Of a DNA stretch of 64,000 nt, positions 12,406 to 23,706 are shown in pieces. The notes below the pieces were generated by a model. It had not been told where the DNA came from. It ran no database searches and saw only the letters and a list, made by a program, of their open reading frames with translations. The stretch lies in NCBI GenBank assembly GCA_030998225.1, contig JAPYXD010000469.1, positions 620,001-684,000 on the forward strand, read 5' to 3'. Within the stretch, counting starts at the first letter, position 1, and each line of letters starts with the position of its first letter. The translations under genes were made by a program, and so were the position numbers. Source of the stretch: Diplolepis rosae. Its lineage: Eukaryota > Arthropoda > Insecta > Hymenoptera > Diplolepididae.

Positions 12406-12435
12406 GTTTCGGCCACATATGGGGGCTCTCTTCAG
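12406..12435 (-). ncRNA. Hammerhead-like core, left palindrome arm
   Basis: Minus strand shows CTGAAGA (12435-12429), a GC-rich 18-base stem II region and GAAAC (12410-12406). Its partner in the right arm is preserved at the mirror position. Stem II pairing is imperfect, so activity is doubtful. Confidence 0.4.
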
Positions 12436-12717
12436 TGCCATAAATTCAAAGATTAATTCAAAATTTCTGTAAAACGCAGATAATTAAAATAAGCATTATC
12501 ATAGAATTAAAATACTTATCTCATAGCTTGCAATTCAAAATGAAGTAGTCCAGTATGCAGCATCACGATCATTCTGTGAGAGATTCCGGTAACAAAGTCT
12601 CCGGGTAAAGTTTTTAAAAATGTAAACCTTGTTCGCGTTTTGCCATTGATTACCAATTTGGCATCGTTCTTTAATAAAAAAAATTTTTCAAATTGCGGTC
12701 GGTTCCCGAGTCGAACT

Positions 12718-12895
12718 ATTGATTTTCTTTTGCTTCTCTTGATACTCTCTTGATTCTCTTTTGGTTCTCTTGATACTCTCTTGATTCTCTTTTGCTTCTC
12801 TTGATACTCTTTTGATTCTCTTTTGCTTCTCTTTATACTCTCTTGATTCTCTTTTGCTTTTCTTGATACTCTTTTGATTCTCTTTTTCTTCTCTA
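12718..12895. repeat. Minisatellite, about 31-bp unit
   Basis: Five to six imperfect copies of a pyrimidine-rich unit containing TTGATTCTCTTTTGCTTCTC followed by TTGATACTCTC. It sits near the centre of the giant palindrome. The other arm holds only short related pieces (AGAGAATCAATAGAGAATCA near 14370), so the array expanded in one arm. Confidence 0.75.
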
Positions 12896-12939
12896 TTTTC
12901 TCTAACTATTAGAGATTTTTGAACATTTTTTTTTTAATG

Positions 12940-13640
12940 AAAGTATATTTAAAGGACTACGGCGCAATTACCAAGGCGATTCAGTAGCGCTCGAATCGTC
13001 GGAGAGAGCAGACGTGAGTCATAATGGGTTCTGTGTACGCGAAACGTTTTGAAGCGGTCTTCTTGTGTACCCATCCAAAGGGACCACTGATGTCCTATAC
13101 AGCCGCTGCTAAATACATCAAAAAGTCGAAATCGTTCGTGAAGAAGTGGGTTGAGCGTTATAAAGCCAATAAAAAACACCCCGTGAAGGTCCATGTTTGG
13201 GGATGCTTCTTACAGCGCGGTTTTGGGTGTTTAGAGCTCTTCACCGAAAACTTGAATGCTCAGAAAAGGTCTGCTACAAAGATGTTTGGAGCCGATTGGA
13301 TCTTACAAGAAAATAACGACCCGAAACATCGAAGCCGTCTCTGCACCGCCTGGAAAACAGAAAATGGCATCACAACTTTGGACTGGCCATCACAGTCTCC
13401 CGATGCGAATCCAATCGAAAATGTCTGGATTGTTTTAAAGAGGAAGCTTGCGGGAAAACGTGTGTTCACCCTGAAACAGCTCTCGCAAAAAATCAGGAAG
13501 ATATGGCAAGAATTACCAACGGACTACGCTGCAAAAATAAGTGAGAAGCATGCCGAAAAGGTGCCAGGCCATTCTGGGCAACGATGGGGACTGGACTATC
13601 TATTAGATAGTAGTGCCGTAGTCCTTTGAGAGTACTTTTA
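12940..13640 (+). mobile_element. Tc1/mariner-family element, internally deleted
   Basis: The terminal repeats AAAGGACTACGGCGCA and TGCCGTAGTCCTTT flank a single transposase remnant. Similarity continues a few bases outward on each side (AAAGTA/TACTTT), so the exact ends and the TA duplication are uncertain. It interrupts one arm of the giant palindrome only and is therefore younger than it. Confidence 0.75.
13024..13629 (+). pseudogene. Tc1-type transposase with central deletion
   Basis: The open frame is 201 codons against roughly 340 in full-length Tc1 transposases. The N-terminal helix-turn-helix (YTAAAKYIKKSKSFVKKWV) is followed directly by the strand after the first catalytic Asp (KVHVWGCFLQRGFG). 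Later come ENNDPKHRS, where intact relatives usually have QDNDPKH, and SPDANPIENVW with the final Glu. The first catalytic Asp region is deleted and the second is altered, so the protein should be inactive even though the frame is open. The start Met at 13024 fits the family's N terminus. Confidence 0.75.
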
Positions 13641-13948
13641 TTTAAAAAAACAAAACGTTTTAAAATTTCTGATAGTTTTTGAAAAATCGAGGACTCGCTC
13701 TTGTTGAACCCTTTTCATTCTGGCACTTGAGGGTATGTGATGCATAATGACGTCACAAATGACCAACCATTTTATATTATTTATATTCATCGGGTTGATT
13801 AGGACAGGAATGTAAATATAATCATGAAATCGTAGGCAACGATGAGGAATCCATCAAACAATCAATCTCCGGTACCATTTGGATTTTAATTTCGAAAAAT
13901 AAAATTTCTCAAAATTAATTTGTAGATATGTTGTTACCGGTATTGTAA

Positions 13949-13995
13949 TTTGGACAGTAAAATGGATGGCCTTTCCATCCATTTTACTGTCTAAA
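13949..13995. repeat. Central hairpin of the giant palindrome
   Basis: TTTGGACAGTAAAATGGATGG is followed after a 5-base loop (CCTTT) by its exact reverse complement. The wider palindrome extends from it in both directions, so this is the symmetry centre. Confidence 0.8.
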
Positions 13996-14612
13996 TTTCA
14001 AAATTAATGTTTTCAAAACAAAATTCGACATGTACCAGACATTGATACTTTGATACATTCCTCATTATTTTCCAAAAGTCTGGTACTATACTTTCGTTTC
14101 TCTTTTAATCAACACGATAAATATAAATAATAATAAACCGTTGCTAATTTCTGACGTCATTAGGAATTATATACTTTTAAAAATGGAGTATCATAGAGGA
14201 GGTAAGGAGAATCTTCGTTGCTACTCTTTAAGATCCTCCAAGGTGCAGAAACGGAAATATCTGCAGGAGAAGAGCATCAACAGAGGATCAAAATTACATT
14301 GAGTTAAACAGCTAATACGCCTCTTTTGATTCTCTCAAGTCCTCGAAAATGGAGCATCTTAGAGAATCAATAGAGAATCAATACTTCGACTCGGGTTCGT
14401 GTGAAATTTTTTTATGTTTTCCGCGGTTTATTTGTTATACGGCTTTTTATTCACAGTGAACTCTAAATATTTTTTCAATTCGTGATGCTGCATACTGGAC
14501 TACTTCGTTTTGAATTGCAAGTTATGAGATAAGTTTTTTAATTCTATGATAATGCTTATTTTAATTATCTGCGTTTTACAGAAATTTTGAATTAATCTTT
14601 GAATTTATGGCA

Positions 14613-14641
14613 CTGAAGAGGGCGCCCATATGTGGCCGAAA
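14613..14641 (+). ncRNA. Hammerhead-like core, right palindrome arm
   Basis: Plus strand CTGAAGA, then GGGCGCCCATATGTGGCC as stem II region, then GAAA. It is the mirror copy of the motif at 12406-12435. Both arms would transcribe it outward-in with the same polarity relative to the centre. Confidence 0.4.
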
Positions 14642-16117
14642 TGTTTGCCTTGCTTAATTTTTGAGTATGTTTGTACCTAATAGTGAAAATTTTATTCAAA
14701 GAAAATAAAAAGAATCTGACCGTATGCCAAAATAATGAGAAATGAAAATAATTCTTGCATACAATGTTATACATTATATAATGAGAATTATTATTTTTCG
14801 CTTTCGTCTTATTGCAAATTTTTGAAAAAGTGGATCAGCACCTAATTACTGACAGGGAAAAACAGCTAGGGCCCTACCACAATAGAATTAAAATGTCTGT
14901 TTTATTGTAGCTGATGATTCAAAATTTTCACCTCACGTTTTTGTGGCCTATGCATAGATTTTTAATTAAAAAATTGAAAAATCTACGAAAATGAAGAATT
15001 TTATGATTAAAATAGTCAACTAACAAAGCTACTAAATTTCCAATCAATACCTAAGTTAACTTGAAATTTTAAACATTTATTGACTATGGAATTTTATTGA
15101 TATCTGAAAAACATTCACCTAAGATAAACATTTTTGAGATTATGTGAAATTCTTGGAAAATTCTCAGTAAAATTTAAAGTCAATAAATATTTGAAGATTT
15201 GAATCAATATATTAATTAAAACATGTTTCGGTTTTATAAATTTGATCAACTGCATCAATTAGAAAATGTTGTCTATGTGTAAAGCATTGCTTTTTTTCAA
15301 TGAAAAGTCTATGCATATAAGCCACTAAAACGTAAAATGAGAACATTTTTATCTATTATCACCATGTAATTATGAATGTAGATTTTCAACCTTAATTTCT
15401 TATTTCTTATTTTTTTTAAATAAAATATTTTCCACTTAATTTTTTAATTGATATAGTTGATTCACGAACTATAAAAATTTTTTAAAACTATTTTATTCGA
15501 AATAAATATTTAATATTTGTATTTTATATAAGAGAAATCGTAAAATGTAATTTCGTATACAAATTTAGATATAATTTTGGTTTCTTTGAATACTGAAACC
15601 TTTTATTCACAGTTTTATAATGAAATTCATATGTGAATAATATTACGGATTAGTTTTCAAACTCCAATATCATATTTTATCATTCTTTAATATATAATAT
15701 TCTCGACATAATTTTGTAATTGAATTATTTGATTTGCATAGCTGACAAATATAGAAATTGATATTTCGTTTTGAAACTTTGAAAATTTATTGAGTTTAAA
15801 TTTCAATAGAAAATCATTTTTTAAGTCTTTAAATTATCCTAAAATTCAAAATAAAATGTTTAGATATTCATTTTAAGTGAATGTTTTCAAAAATATCAAA
15901 GAAAGAAAGGTAATATCTTAAATGATATATTTGTAGATTTTAAATTTGTCGTCTGCTTCGCGCCACTTTGACACGAAGTCGACAGAAACATAATTTTCAA
16001 TCTTGGCTCAACAGACGAAAGCGTGAAATCGAAGCGAGGAAGTAGGGGACACACCGACACGGCGCGCTTGATTGTGTGTGCTCCCACATGGGAGCGTGGT
16101 GGGGGTCGCCAGCTCCC

Positions 16118-17036
16118 ACGACGCGGTGTGCCCACTCCTATAGGCCAAGTGGCGAAAGAAAAATAGTAATTGCTACGTCCCCTAGTCGCCGCTAGCGTGT
16201 CATCGAAATGAACGTCGCGCGGAGTCGACATGTTTTCACTTGTCCGCATGTTTTAATTTATTAAAATTCATAGCGATTTCAAGTGATTTTAATGAAATTC
16301 GATCTATAAAGTGCTAATACCTAATGTGCCAACAATTAGCAGTGCTTTACTGTTTGTCCTCCAAATTAAAATAGTTGTAGCTTCAAAACGGGTAAGTTAC
16401 CAATAACTTTTGTTTTTAATCTAAAATAAAACTCGTAAAGGCTTGGTTTCTCGTTTTGTGTATACAAATTCATTACGTATTATCATATTGCAAAACCCGG
16501 CAAGAAAGCTTGCATTAAAAAGTAGTTTTGTCCTTCAGTTTTAAATCCGCATTTAAGTGTCGATAAAGATAAAACTCCAGTCCCCTTCAAAGCCGATTCA
16601 AGCCATCCAAAGTAACCTCAAATATAATAAAATCCGAATTTTTCCTTTTTCGCATGGGATGGGGAAAATTTCGCGCCCTTCATTACTGGATCTGAAGTGC
16701 AGGGGGGATGGGTAGTTTTCGTGCAATCTAGTTCCTGCTACGTCCCCTAGATGTCGCTGATATAAATTCATTCGCCCCGCCACCATCTGTAAGTACCCCT
16801 TCAAAATACATGGGAGTGGGCATACCGTGTCCCACGATCTGGGATCACTGTTTTGGCTCAGCATCCCGCTTTTATATGCTTCGCCCTGTCTCCCACCGTG
16901 GTCCATCAGTCGCGAGTGGGAGATGCGCGCTTGCGCTTCATGCTCGCCCCTGCAAGCCGATTACGAAGCTCTCTCGCTTTCGTCTACGATGAGCACGTTT
17001 GCCATCCTACAGGGGCATGCTGCTATGACTGGTTAC
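16118..17036. other. Less AT-rich unassigned segment with possible splice donor
   Basis: A 270-base stretch (about 16120-16390) is followed by GGGTAAGT at 16390-16397, which would suit a 5' splice site on the plus strand, but no coding frame reaches it. GCTACGTCCCCTAG occurs twice (about 16170 and 16738). The block around 16800-16850 repeats, inverted, sequence from 16100-16137. It may be repeat-derived or an untranslated exon; I cannot decide. Confidence 0.3.
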
Positions 17037-18595
17037 AATATATGGGTCATTTCATGGGAGATTTACAGTCAACATTTTTTTTTCGACGAAACATTTTTTT
17101 TGCCTTTTTACTTCGAAAATAATCGACACGTATTTTTTTTTTCAATGTGATACTTGAAAATTTCGAGATATAATTTTTTTAAGTTTGGCACTCGGGAAAA
17201 TTTTTTTTTTTCCAGGAGCTCACTGTAAAAGCAGTTTTGAATATAAAATGAAACCCTTGCACTTGAAATGCGCGAAAGAGTACAGGCTTTCAAAAAAGTT
17301 ATAGCATATATATCGTTATTTTTTTTGTAATAACAACATAGTACATTTTTATAAACAATTGAATTTTTTTTAAATTTGGAACTAATTTTTTTCCGATTTT
17401 TTTGTTTCTAAATCTTTGTTGAAGTTTTTTCAATATGCAGGCAAAATTTTGGAATGGAAAAATGAAAACTGTAGGTGTAATTAATTTATAAAATCTGTCC
17501 CGCGCGTTGCAACGAGCGAGCTCGCACGCTGCAACTACGCTTAAGCTTGATTAGGCATGCTCGGACGAAGCACGTGTGGCAGTGAATGCAGTGACCGCTG
17601 TTTTAGTTTTCTGTGAATGTTCCTCAAGTGTTCACCTATTTCAAATTAATACAGAAATGCCAAGCTCTCGATTTAAACATGTTTGCTGCAATTGAAAATT
17701 TTCAAACCGGATGATGTTTCTTGTACACAGTACAGAATAGAAGCAAATGCAATGGAGATGGAAGATTTTCGTTGTAAGTACATTCAAACTTGTGCGTAGA
17801 CTATTTCAGAACGAATCATTAGTTATAATGATGAATTGATGAATGAAGTTTTACGATAAAATTAGTCTAAATGATACACTTAAGACGCAATTTTTTTTTT
17901 TTGCTTTTTTCCACTATGATTTTTTTTATTAAACGGATTGCAGCAGACATGTTTAAATCGAGAGCTTGGCATTTCTGTATTAATTTGAAATAGGTGAAAA
18001 CTTGAGGAACATTTACAGAAAACTAAAACAGCGGTCACTGCATTCACTGCCACACGTGCTTCGAGTCCGAGCATGCCTAAACAAGCTTAAGAGTAGTTGC
18101 AGCGTGCGAGCTCGCTCGTTGCAACGCGTGGGACAGATTTTATAAATTCATTACACCTACAGTTTTCATTTTTCCATTCCAAAATTTTGCCTGCATATTG
18201 AAAAAACTTCAACAAAAATTTAGAAACAAAAAAATTAAAAAAAAATTAGTTCCAAATTTAAAAAAAATTCAATTGTTTTTAAAAATGTACTATATTGTTA
18301 TTAGAAAAAAACAACGAAATGTGTACTATAACTTTTTTGAAAGCTTGTACTCTTTCGCGCATTTCAAGTGCAAGGGTTACATTTTATATTCAAAACTGCT
18401 TTTACAGTGAGCTGTTGGAAAAAAATAAATTTTCCCGAGTGCCAAACTTAAAAAAATTATATCTCGAAATTTTCAAGTATCACATTGAAAAAAAAAATAC
18501 GTGTCGATTATTTTCGAAGTAAAAAGGCAAAAAAAATGTTTCGTCGAAACAAAAATGTTGACTGTAAATCTCCCATGAAATGACCCATATATATA
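17037..18595. mobile_element. Long palindromic element, arms about 660 bp
   Basis: Arms at about 17037-17692 and 17937-18595 are close reverse complements: ATGGGTCATTTCATGGGAG at the outer ends and CCAAGCTCTCGATTTAAACA near the inner ends. The loop is about 240 bp. A/T-run length differences show that the arms have drifted. The two mirrored open frames of about 60-75 codons inside the arms are the same sequence read twice and are not genes. The ends may be flanked by TA/TATA. Confidence 0.8.
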
Positions 18596-19815
18596 ATAAT
18601 ATATAATAAGCATGAATTCCTTCCAAAAATCAGGCCACCCAGAAAAATCCCAAAATCATCGAAATACCCCACCTAAGCATCATCGATACGAGTCTTCGAG
18701 GCAAATCTAAATTCAATCAAATTCGCAGTTACTCGAGCTACCTGGTACTAACCAGAACTACTCGGACAGTAGAGAATGTACTTTTCTCTACTTTGCCCGT
18801 CCGCGGTTTGGAAGAAGCGCATCCTATCACCTGGATAGTTGACCCAGATTCGTTAAAAGACCTAGCCTGGGCCACAAATTGGGGATTGCACTTTGGCGGA
18901 CGTAAATACTTCTAAAATCTTTCCTCCGACGAAAGCCGTTTACCACTACGCTTCGCGCTGAAATAGTATTTTGAGTGCGCCGTTGGTCCGTTAGCCGCAA
19001 GAGTTAACTGTGCGTATACAGCCTGGCGTTGAAAACCTAGTTAGTTAAACACTAACTAGCTAAGGAAATCTACATCTCGGCGAATCTTGAAACGACGAGG
19101 AGTTTATTTCCTTATAACCAGAAATAGGTTTATTGTGAGACAGGAGTGGTGAAGGACAAGCAATTTAAAAGTACTGCCTCCCTTCTAGTTCAAAGCTATC
19201 CATTTCTTTCTCATCTTGAAGCTATAAGGTTGAAGTAAAGGAAAAGGATGTGTGCGCGAGTGAGTCGCGTAAGGACAAGAGTGGTTCCTTTTTGGAACCA
19301 CGGCAACATTAAATCGAATTTGATCCGGATCTCCAGGACTTCAGCAGCCAGGACGTATTCTCCTTCTTTGCTTTTGCTCCCAGAACATCCAGTAGGATTA
19401 AGGAACTAGAATAAACACAAGAAGGCGGCAACGTACTTTGTATCGTTCTAATTTACTTTTTCTGTTTTAACTCATGTAAAAATGTTCACACCAGTTTATT
19501 TGCTTTCTTTTCCTCAAAAATAAATTATATTTTTATTTATATGAATTGTAGCCGCTTGATTTAAACTTATTTAAAGCACCTTTCCCCTTTTCTTTCTTTT
19601 AAAATTAAAAGTGATAAGCGTAGGCGTGTAGAATACACTCTCAGTCCGAGAGTAGAAGACCAACAACTCCACATAATAATAAACGGATTTAGCTAATACT
19701 TATATTAACCAAATCCAGCAGTTTGGACGACCTCCGCATACTCCCACTTATTAATGAAATATATTGAAGGTAATAATAATTACTTTTTGATTTTTATTTT
19801 ATTCAATTAGTAATA
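18596..19815. other. Unassigned 1.2-kb non-coding segment
   Basis: Base composition is more balanced than in the neighbours and several AATAAA-type signals occur (about 19413, 19520). A small hairpin, TAGTTAGT...ACTAACTA, lies near 19040-19056. It could be part of an LTR or a host non-coding segment, but no matching second LTR or coding frame is visible. Confidence 0.3.
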
Positions 19816-20291
19816 GCCGTACGTAACAGTATGACTATAAAAAAAATATTTTTGGTATTATTTACTCAATTATTAATTATAGTCATTAGTTATTATAAAT
19901 AAAATAAAACAAATTAGTAATTATATTATTATGTATTTTATATTTCTACTTTCAGTAAATTTTATTGAACATATATATATTATTTTCGAATAGTTTTTTT
20001 GTTTTAAATATTTTAAAATGAATATCAAGGAGGCCAGAATGGAAATAATTCTACATTTGAAATGTACACAAATGTAATTGAGTATTGCAATTACAAATAA
20101 ATTCTTTATTTTCGTTATTTGTAATTTTTATGAAATATATTTCAAAATTAAATTCTTTATCACAAACAACAGATGATACATAAAGTGTGTGTATAATATT
20201 GTTAAATTACCTAAACTTTAGTGTCAGAGAAGTATGATTGTTGTTAGTTTACTACAGTTGATAAAGAATAAATCAAGATAAAAGGTTAATA

Positions 20292-21960
20292 TTAAGAAAA
20301 CTGAGAATTATTATTTTCTATTTCATATGTAGAACTCAGTCTATCATGATATGAATTGAAGAGAGTAACCAAGAATTCAATTTTATTAGTAGGAATTATT
20401 AAAAATGTGTCATCAACATATTTCAAATAAATTTGAATATGAGAATCAGTTTGACTTACAAAGCTGATTTCCAAGTCTTGCATAACTATATCTGAAATGA
20501 TCGGAGAAATAGGAGAACCCATTGGTGTTCCATAAATTTGTTTGTAATATTTGTTGTCAAATTGAAAATATGTTGAGTTCATCAACAATTCAATGCCTTC
20601 TTTGAATTCTTGCAATGGAATTTTCGTCCACTTACAAATATGATACCATCTTTTTTCTATGCCTTTCAAAACCAAAGGAAGAGGAACGTTAGTAAAAAGC
20701 GAAGAAACATATAGCGAAAGCATAACGTAATTATCTGGTATGACTAAATTCTGTATCTTACTTCTGACCTTAAAGGAATTCTTAATAAATGACGAAGGTT
20801 TTGGTAATGCTTGATTAAGAATCTCCTTAAAGGTTTTAACAAGAAAATATGTTAGTTAATCTATGCAAGAAACCACTGGTCTCATCCCGTATAGAAATTT
20901 TGATAGGGGTCTAGTGGGGCCCTGACGAGTTCCCCCTATCTCTAGTCGGGATCTAGCGTGGCAAACTAGCCAGGGCCCCGTCGGTAACGTGACACTTTTG
21001 TCGAGGTGGGCCGTACTAGGCTTTCTAGTAGGGGTTTAGTGAGGTCAGCCCTTACACTACCCCACCTAGAAAAAAGGACACCATTAGAACCCTATTGGAC
21101 CTCCGCATTGTATTTAAGGGCATATATCAGCAGAGTTACGTCACCAATTTTCTTTAGGTATCTCACTGAAAAAATAATAGATAAAAAGGAATTTCAACAC
21201 TGAGAGAAAAATTACAGTGAAAATTCGAGTTAAGACACCGAAAAAAAATCTCAGTAGGTTTGACTACTTTCTAACTTACTTTCCGTAGTTTGTAAAGGCC
21301 CAAGTGTCATTTTTGAAATTAACTGAATTGCAAGAACATAGCGGTAAATTAAATAAGAGCAGTAGTTGAATCGATGAATATTCTTAGTACATTTCAAAAC
21401 TTCATTTACTTTCAAGTAGACTCTAACTTACTATTTTTATATATATACTTACCTACACACACACACACACCCCTCTACACTACACAAACGCTCGTTTAGG
21501 TAGTATTAAAAATTATTCTTAACGCTGCGGGTTCGAACCCTCTCACTTCTAATTAATCACTTAAGTGAAACAAGGAATTTCTCACTGGCACTTAACAGGG
21601 ACCCTATCAGTTTTTTCTATATTAGGAAATTCTAGTCCGGGCCCCACTAGAACCCAACTTGAAATAAGGAAAAATAGGGAAATTTCTACACGGGATAGTG
21701 CAATTTTCTTTGTGAATTTTTGGAAGACCATGCATTCTTGCAATATTTGAATTATCGGTAATTAGGTCTTTCCTTTTTTCATCATTTCCAAGATAATCTT
21801 TAATTCTCCAATTTTCGAGTTTCTGAAATACTTATTTTTGTAATTTAAATAGAGGACTGTGAGGAATTTTTTTATATGTAGTGTCGTCATCTAACATCTT
21901 TTTCATTTTATTCAAATATTCTTGTTTTTTAAAAATTACTGTTATATTACTTTTATCAGC
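20292..21960 (-). pseudogene. Penelope-like reverse transcriptase, interrupted
   Basis: Reading leftward: ADKSNITVIFKKQEYLNKM and DDDTTYKKIP (about 21950-21860), a stop near 21808, GLPKIHKEN (about 21735-21705), then the 809-bp insert, then continuation at 20885. The second part has SLFTNVPL, YGTPMGSPISPI and YVDDTFLIIP; the last is the catalytic box. This order (DKGN-like, LPKIHK, SLFTNVP, GTPMGSPISP, YVDD) is diagnostic of Penelope-like RT. The GIY-YIG endonuclease is not seen: the frame ends at 20292 and similarity is replaced by flank. Penelope RTs extend target DNA using element RNA. This copy is dead through the insertion, the stop and missing ends. Confidence 0.8.
20884..21696. mobile_element. 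809-bp DNA transposon with AT target duplication
   Basis: The element runs 20886-21694 with inverted ends CCCGTATAGAAATTT and AAATTTCTACACGGG, flanked by AT on each side (20884-20885 and 21695-21696). Comparison with the uninterrupted fragment near 22030 reconstructs the empty site, so the borders are well supported. AT duplication is typical of ISL2EU-type DNA transposons, which I suggest as the family. There is no transposase, so it is non-autonomous. It includes a CA repeat (21455-21471) and a tRNA B-box-like GGGTTCGAACCCTC near 21529-21542. Confidence 0.75.
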
Positions 21961-22125
21961 ATGAGTTATAAGTAAGTAGGTCTTTATTATTATCTTCCAA
22001 AAATTCACAAAGAAAATTGCCCTATGAGACCAGTGGTTTCTTGCATAGATTCACCAACATATTTTCTTGCTAAAACCTTTAAGGACATTCTTAATCAAGC
22101 ATTACCAAAACCTTTGTCAATTTCA
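21960..22125 (+). pseudogene. Penelope-like RT fragment, opposite orientation
   Basis: The plus strand encodes [20 protein letters not shown] followed by [20 protein letters not shown]. It is nearly identical to the minus-strand copy across the site where that copy carries the 809-bp insert, so it preserves the uninterrupted sequence. It ends in stops just after LPKPLS. Confidence 0.75.
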
Positions 22126-22252
22126 ATATTATAGAAATAATAAATTCATGCAACAAGAGATAAATACATGTCTATATTATTGCAAACTTTAAGTGATAAC
22201 CAGCTTTACCATTTTCTTCTTCTCTTGATTTTCTTTCTGTAGTTTTTACAAA

Positions 22253-22290
22253 CTGACGTATTCGGTATTGTATTCAGATGTCGAAACGTC
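22253..22290 (+). ncRNA. Possible degenerate hammerhead, Penelope flank
   Basis: CTGACGT followed after 23 bases by CGAAACGTCG. The spacing and the GAAACGTC box resemble Penelope-like hammerheads, but the first box differs from CTGANGA and stem II is not convincing. Confidence 0.25.
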
Positions 22291-22898
22291 GATTTAAATT
22301 ACAATATAATAAAAATTGTCCGATGGATTCATACACACACTTTATGTGTCATCTGTTGTTTGTGATAAAGAATTTAATTTTTAAATATATTTCATAAAAA
22401 CTACAAATAATGAAAATAAAGAATTTATTTGTAATTGCAATACTCAATTACATTTGAGTGCATTTCAAATTTATAATTATTTTCATTCCAGGCTCCTTGA
22501 TATTCTTTTTAAAATATTTAAAACAAAAAAACTATTCGAAAATAATATACATATTTAACAAAATTTACTGAAAGTAGAAATATAAAACACATAATAATAT
22601 AATTAATAACTCATTTTATTTCATTTATTAATTTATTAATAATTGTAGCCAATAATTGAGTACATTATAGAAAAAATAAAATTTCTTTTTATAATCATAT
22701 TACACTTTCGGAAACAGTAACGTTTGAATCCTTGAAGAAATTTCCTCAGTCCAAAGTATTTTATTATATTTATTCTGACTTGATTATTCCACTTTTTCAA
22801 GTGTTTTATTTTTATTTAATAAGAAAGTTATTTATAGTTTATGAAATGACAAAAATGAATCAATTTAATAACATTTTTGCAAATTTTTATTGCAATTT

Positions 22899-22985
22899 AG
22901 TATAATTTCCCATGCAGTTGTATCTCCCGTTGGCCTAAAGTACTACTAGCGCAGCCCTCGCCGAAGGCAAACTCTCATGTCATTT
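22899..22985 (-). repeat. Segment shared with the R1-like element start
   Basis: Read on the minus strand, CATGAGAGTTTGCC, CTAGTAGTACTTTAGGCC and CATGGGAAATTATAC match 311-395 with few changes. It is either another truncated copy of the same retrotransposon or a separate repeat that the retrotransposon entered. Confidence 0.6.
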
Positions 22986-23443
22986 TCAACTCAGAGTGCC
23001 ATCCGTGTGCACGTTACGTTACAATGAGTGGGGATTATTAATACTATTATCTAGTAAAGTGTGTTTCAAGAGAAATTAACGATTGTTCCATATTCGGTTA
23101 GCGACCACTCATGTAAATTTGGGGACCCCAGTTTGAATCAGGGCCGAGGTAGATTTTTTCTCGTTCCTCATTTAATTGTCTGATAGAACCGTGAATTTTT
23201 CTATTTAATGATTATAAATCCTAGACGGTAAAATGTGATGAATAAAATCTTTAAAAAATCTGCCGTGATTTGCAAGAACACCGTTAAGTACAAAAAGTTG
23301 AAAAATGAGTTTTTTATGTCGTTGGAATCGTAAAAAAAGATACACCAGAATATTCAGATAATTTTTTTTAAAATGTTAATAACTTTGAAAATAATTATTA
23401 CTTAATTTTAGGGAAACGCCGTTAACTGCTAGTTACGGTCATT
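22986..23443. other. Flank of the DIRS element, possible SINE trace
   Basis: No gene. TTCGGTTAGCGACCACTCA (about 23092) and CAGTTTGAATCAGGGCCGAG (about 23130) look like weak A-box and B-box sequences of a tRNA-derived SINE. Confidence 0.3.
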
Positions 23444-23706
23444 AATTTACTGATTAAACGAACTTACCTGTAAGTGAAGTTCTATCAGAATTATATGAAG
23501 CGCCTCTTCCGAATAGATCATAATGTAGTGCCCTCACTAAATACCGATGTCACCACAATCTTTAAAATAACAAATAAAAACTTTCCTGTCAATCCGTTGC
23601 ACCGCCCTCAGCCAGATTCTCATTCTTTAAAGCACAGCCGTAATATGTCGGGAATATAATTTCATGAATAATAATTATAATGAAATAATAAGGGAAAGGG
23701 TGGGAA

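Larger units (their letters stand above)
9851..16117. mobile_element. Giant palindromic (foldback) element with hammerhead motifs
   Basis: A single inverted repeat whose outer ends carry GGAGCTGGCGGCCCCCACC and whose centre is a 21-bp hairpin at 13949-13995. Landmarks match in mirror order: GCGCGAAGCAGACGAC (10003-10018 and 15955-15970); CTACATTCATAATTACATGG (about 10692 and 15362); the ACATAATCTCAAAAATGTTT block (11515 and 15126); GTGGTAGGGCCCTAGCTGTT (11780 and 14864); CAGTATGCAGCATCACGA (12551 and 14480); and a TAATGACGTCA block (13745 and 14155). The right arm is about 2.14 kb. The left is about 4.1 kb because it carries three extra inserts, near 10742-11490, 11880-12290 and 12940-13640. 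No complete gene belongs to the element itself, so it is presumably non-autonomous. The mechanism of spread is unknown. Confidence 0.85.
19830..22700. mobile_element. Head-to-head Penelope-like element pair
   Basis: Inverted flanks at about 19830-20194 and 22331-22700 (shared CATCTGTTGTTTGTGATAAA and TTACAAATAAATTCTTTATT) enclose Penelope-like RT sequence running on the minus strand from about 21960 to 20292 and a short piece on the plus strand (about 21960-22125). Penelope-like elements commonly integrate as partial tandem or inverted copies with 'pseudo-LTRs', and I read the flanks that way. The minus-strand copy is interrupted by an 809-bp element; the plus-strand fragment is not. Confidence 0.75.

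Noticed and set aside
17108..18522. Two near-identical short proteins (KACTLSRISSARV...) on opposite strands
   Set aside because: They are the two arms of one palindrome, not duplicated genes.
21525..21545. tRNA gene suggested by GGGTTCGAACCCTC
   Set aside because: Only a B box is present; no A box, anticodon arm or acceptor stem could be matched around it.
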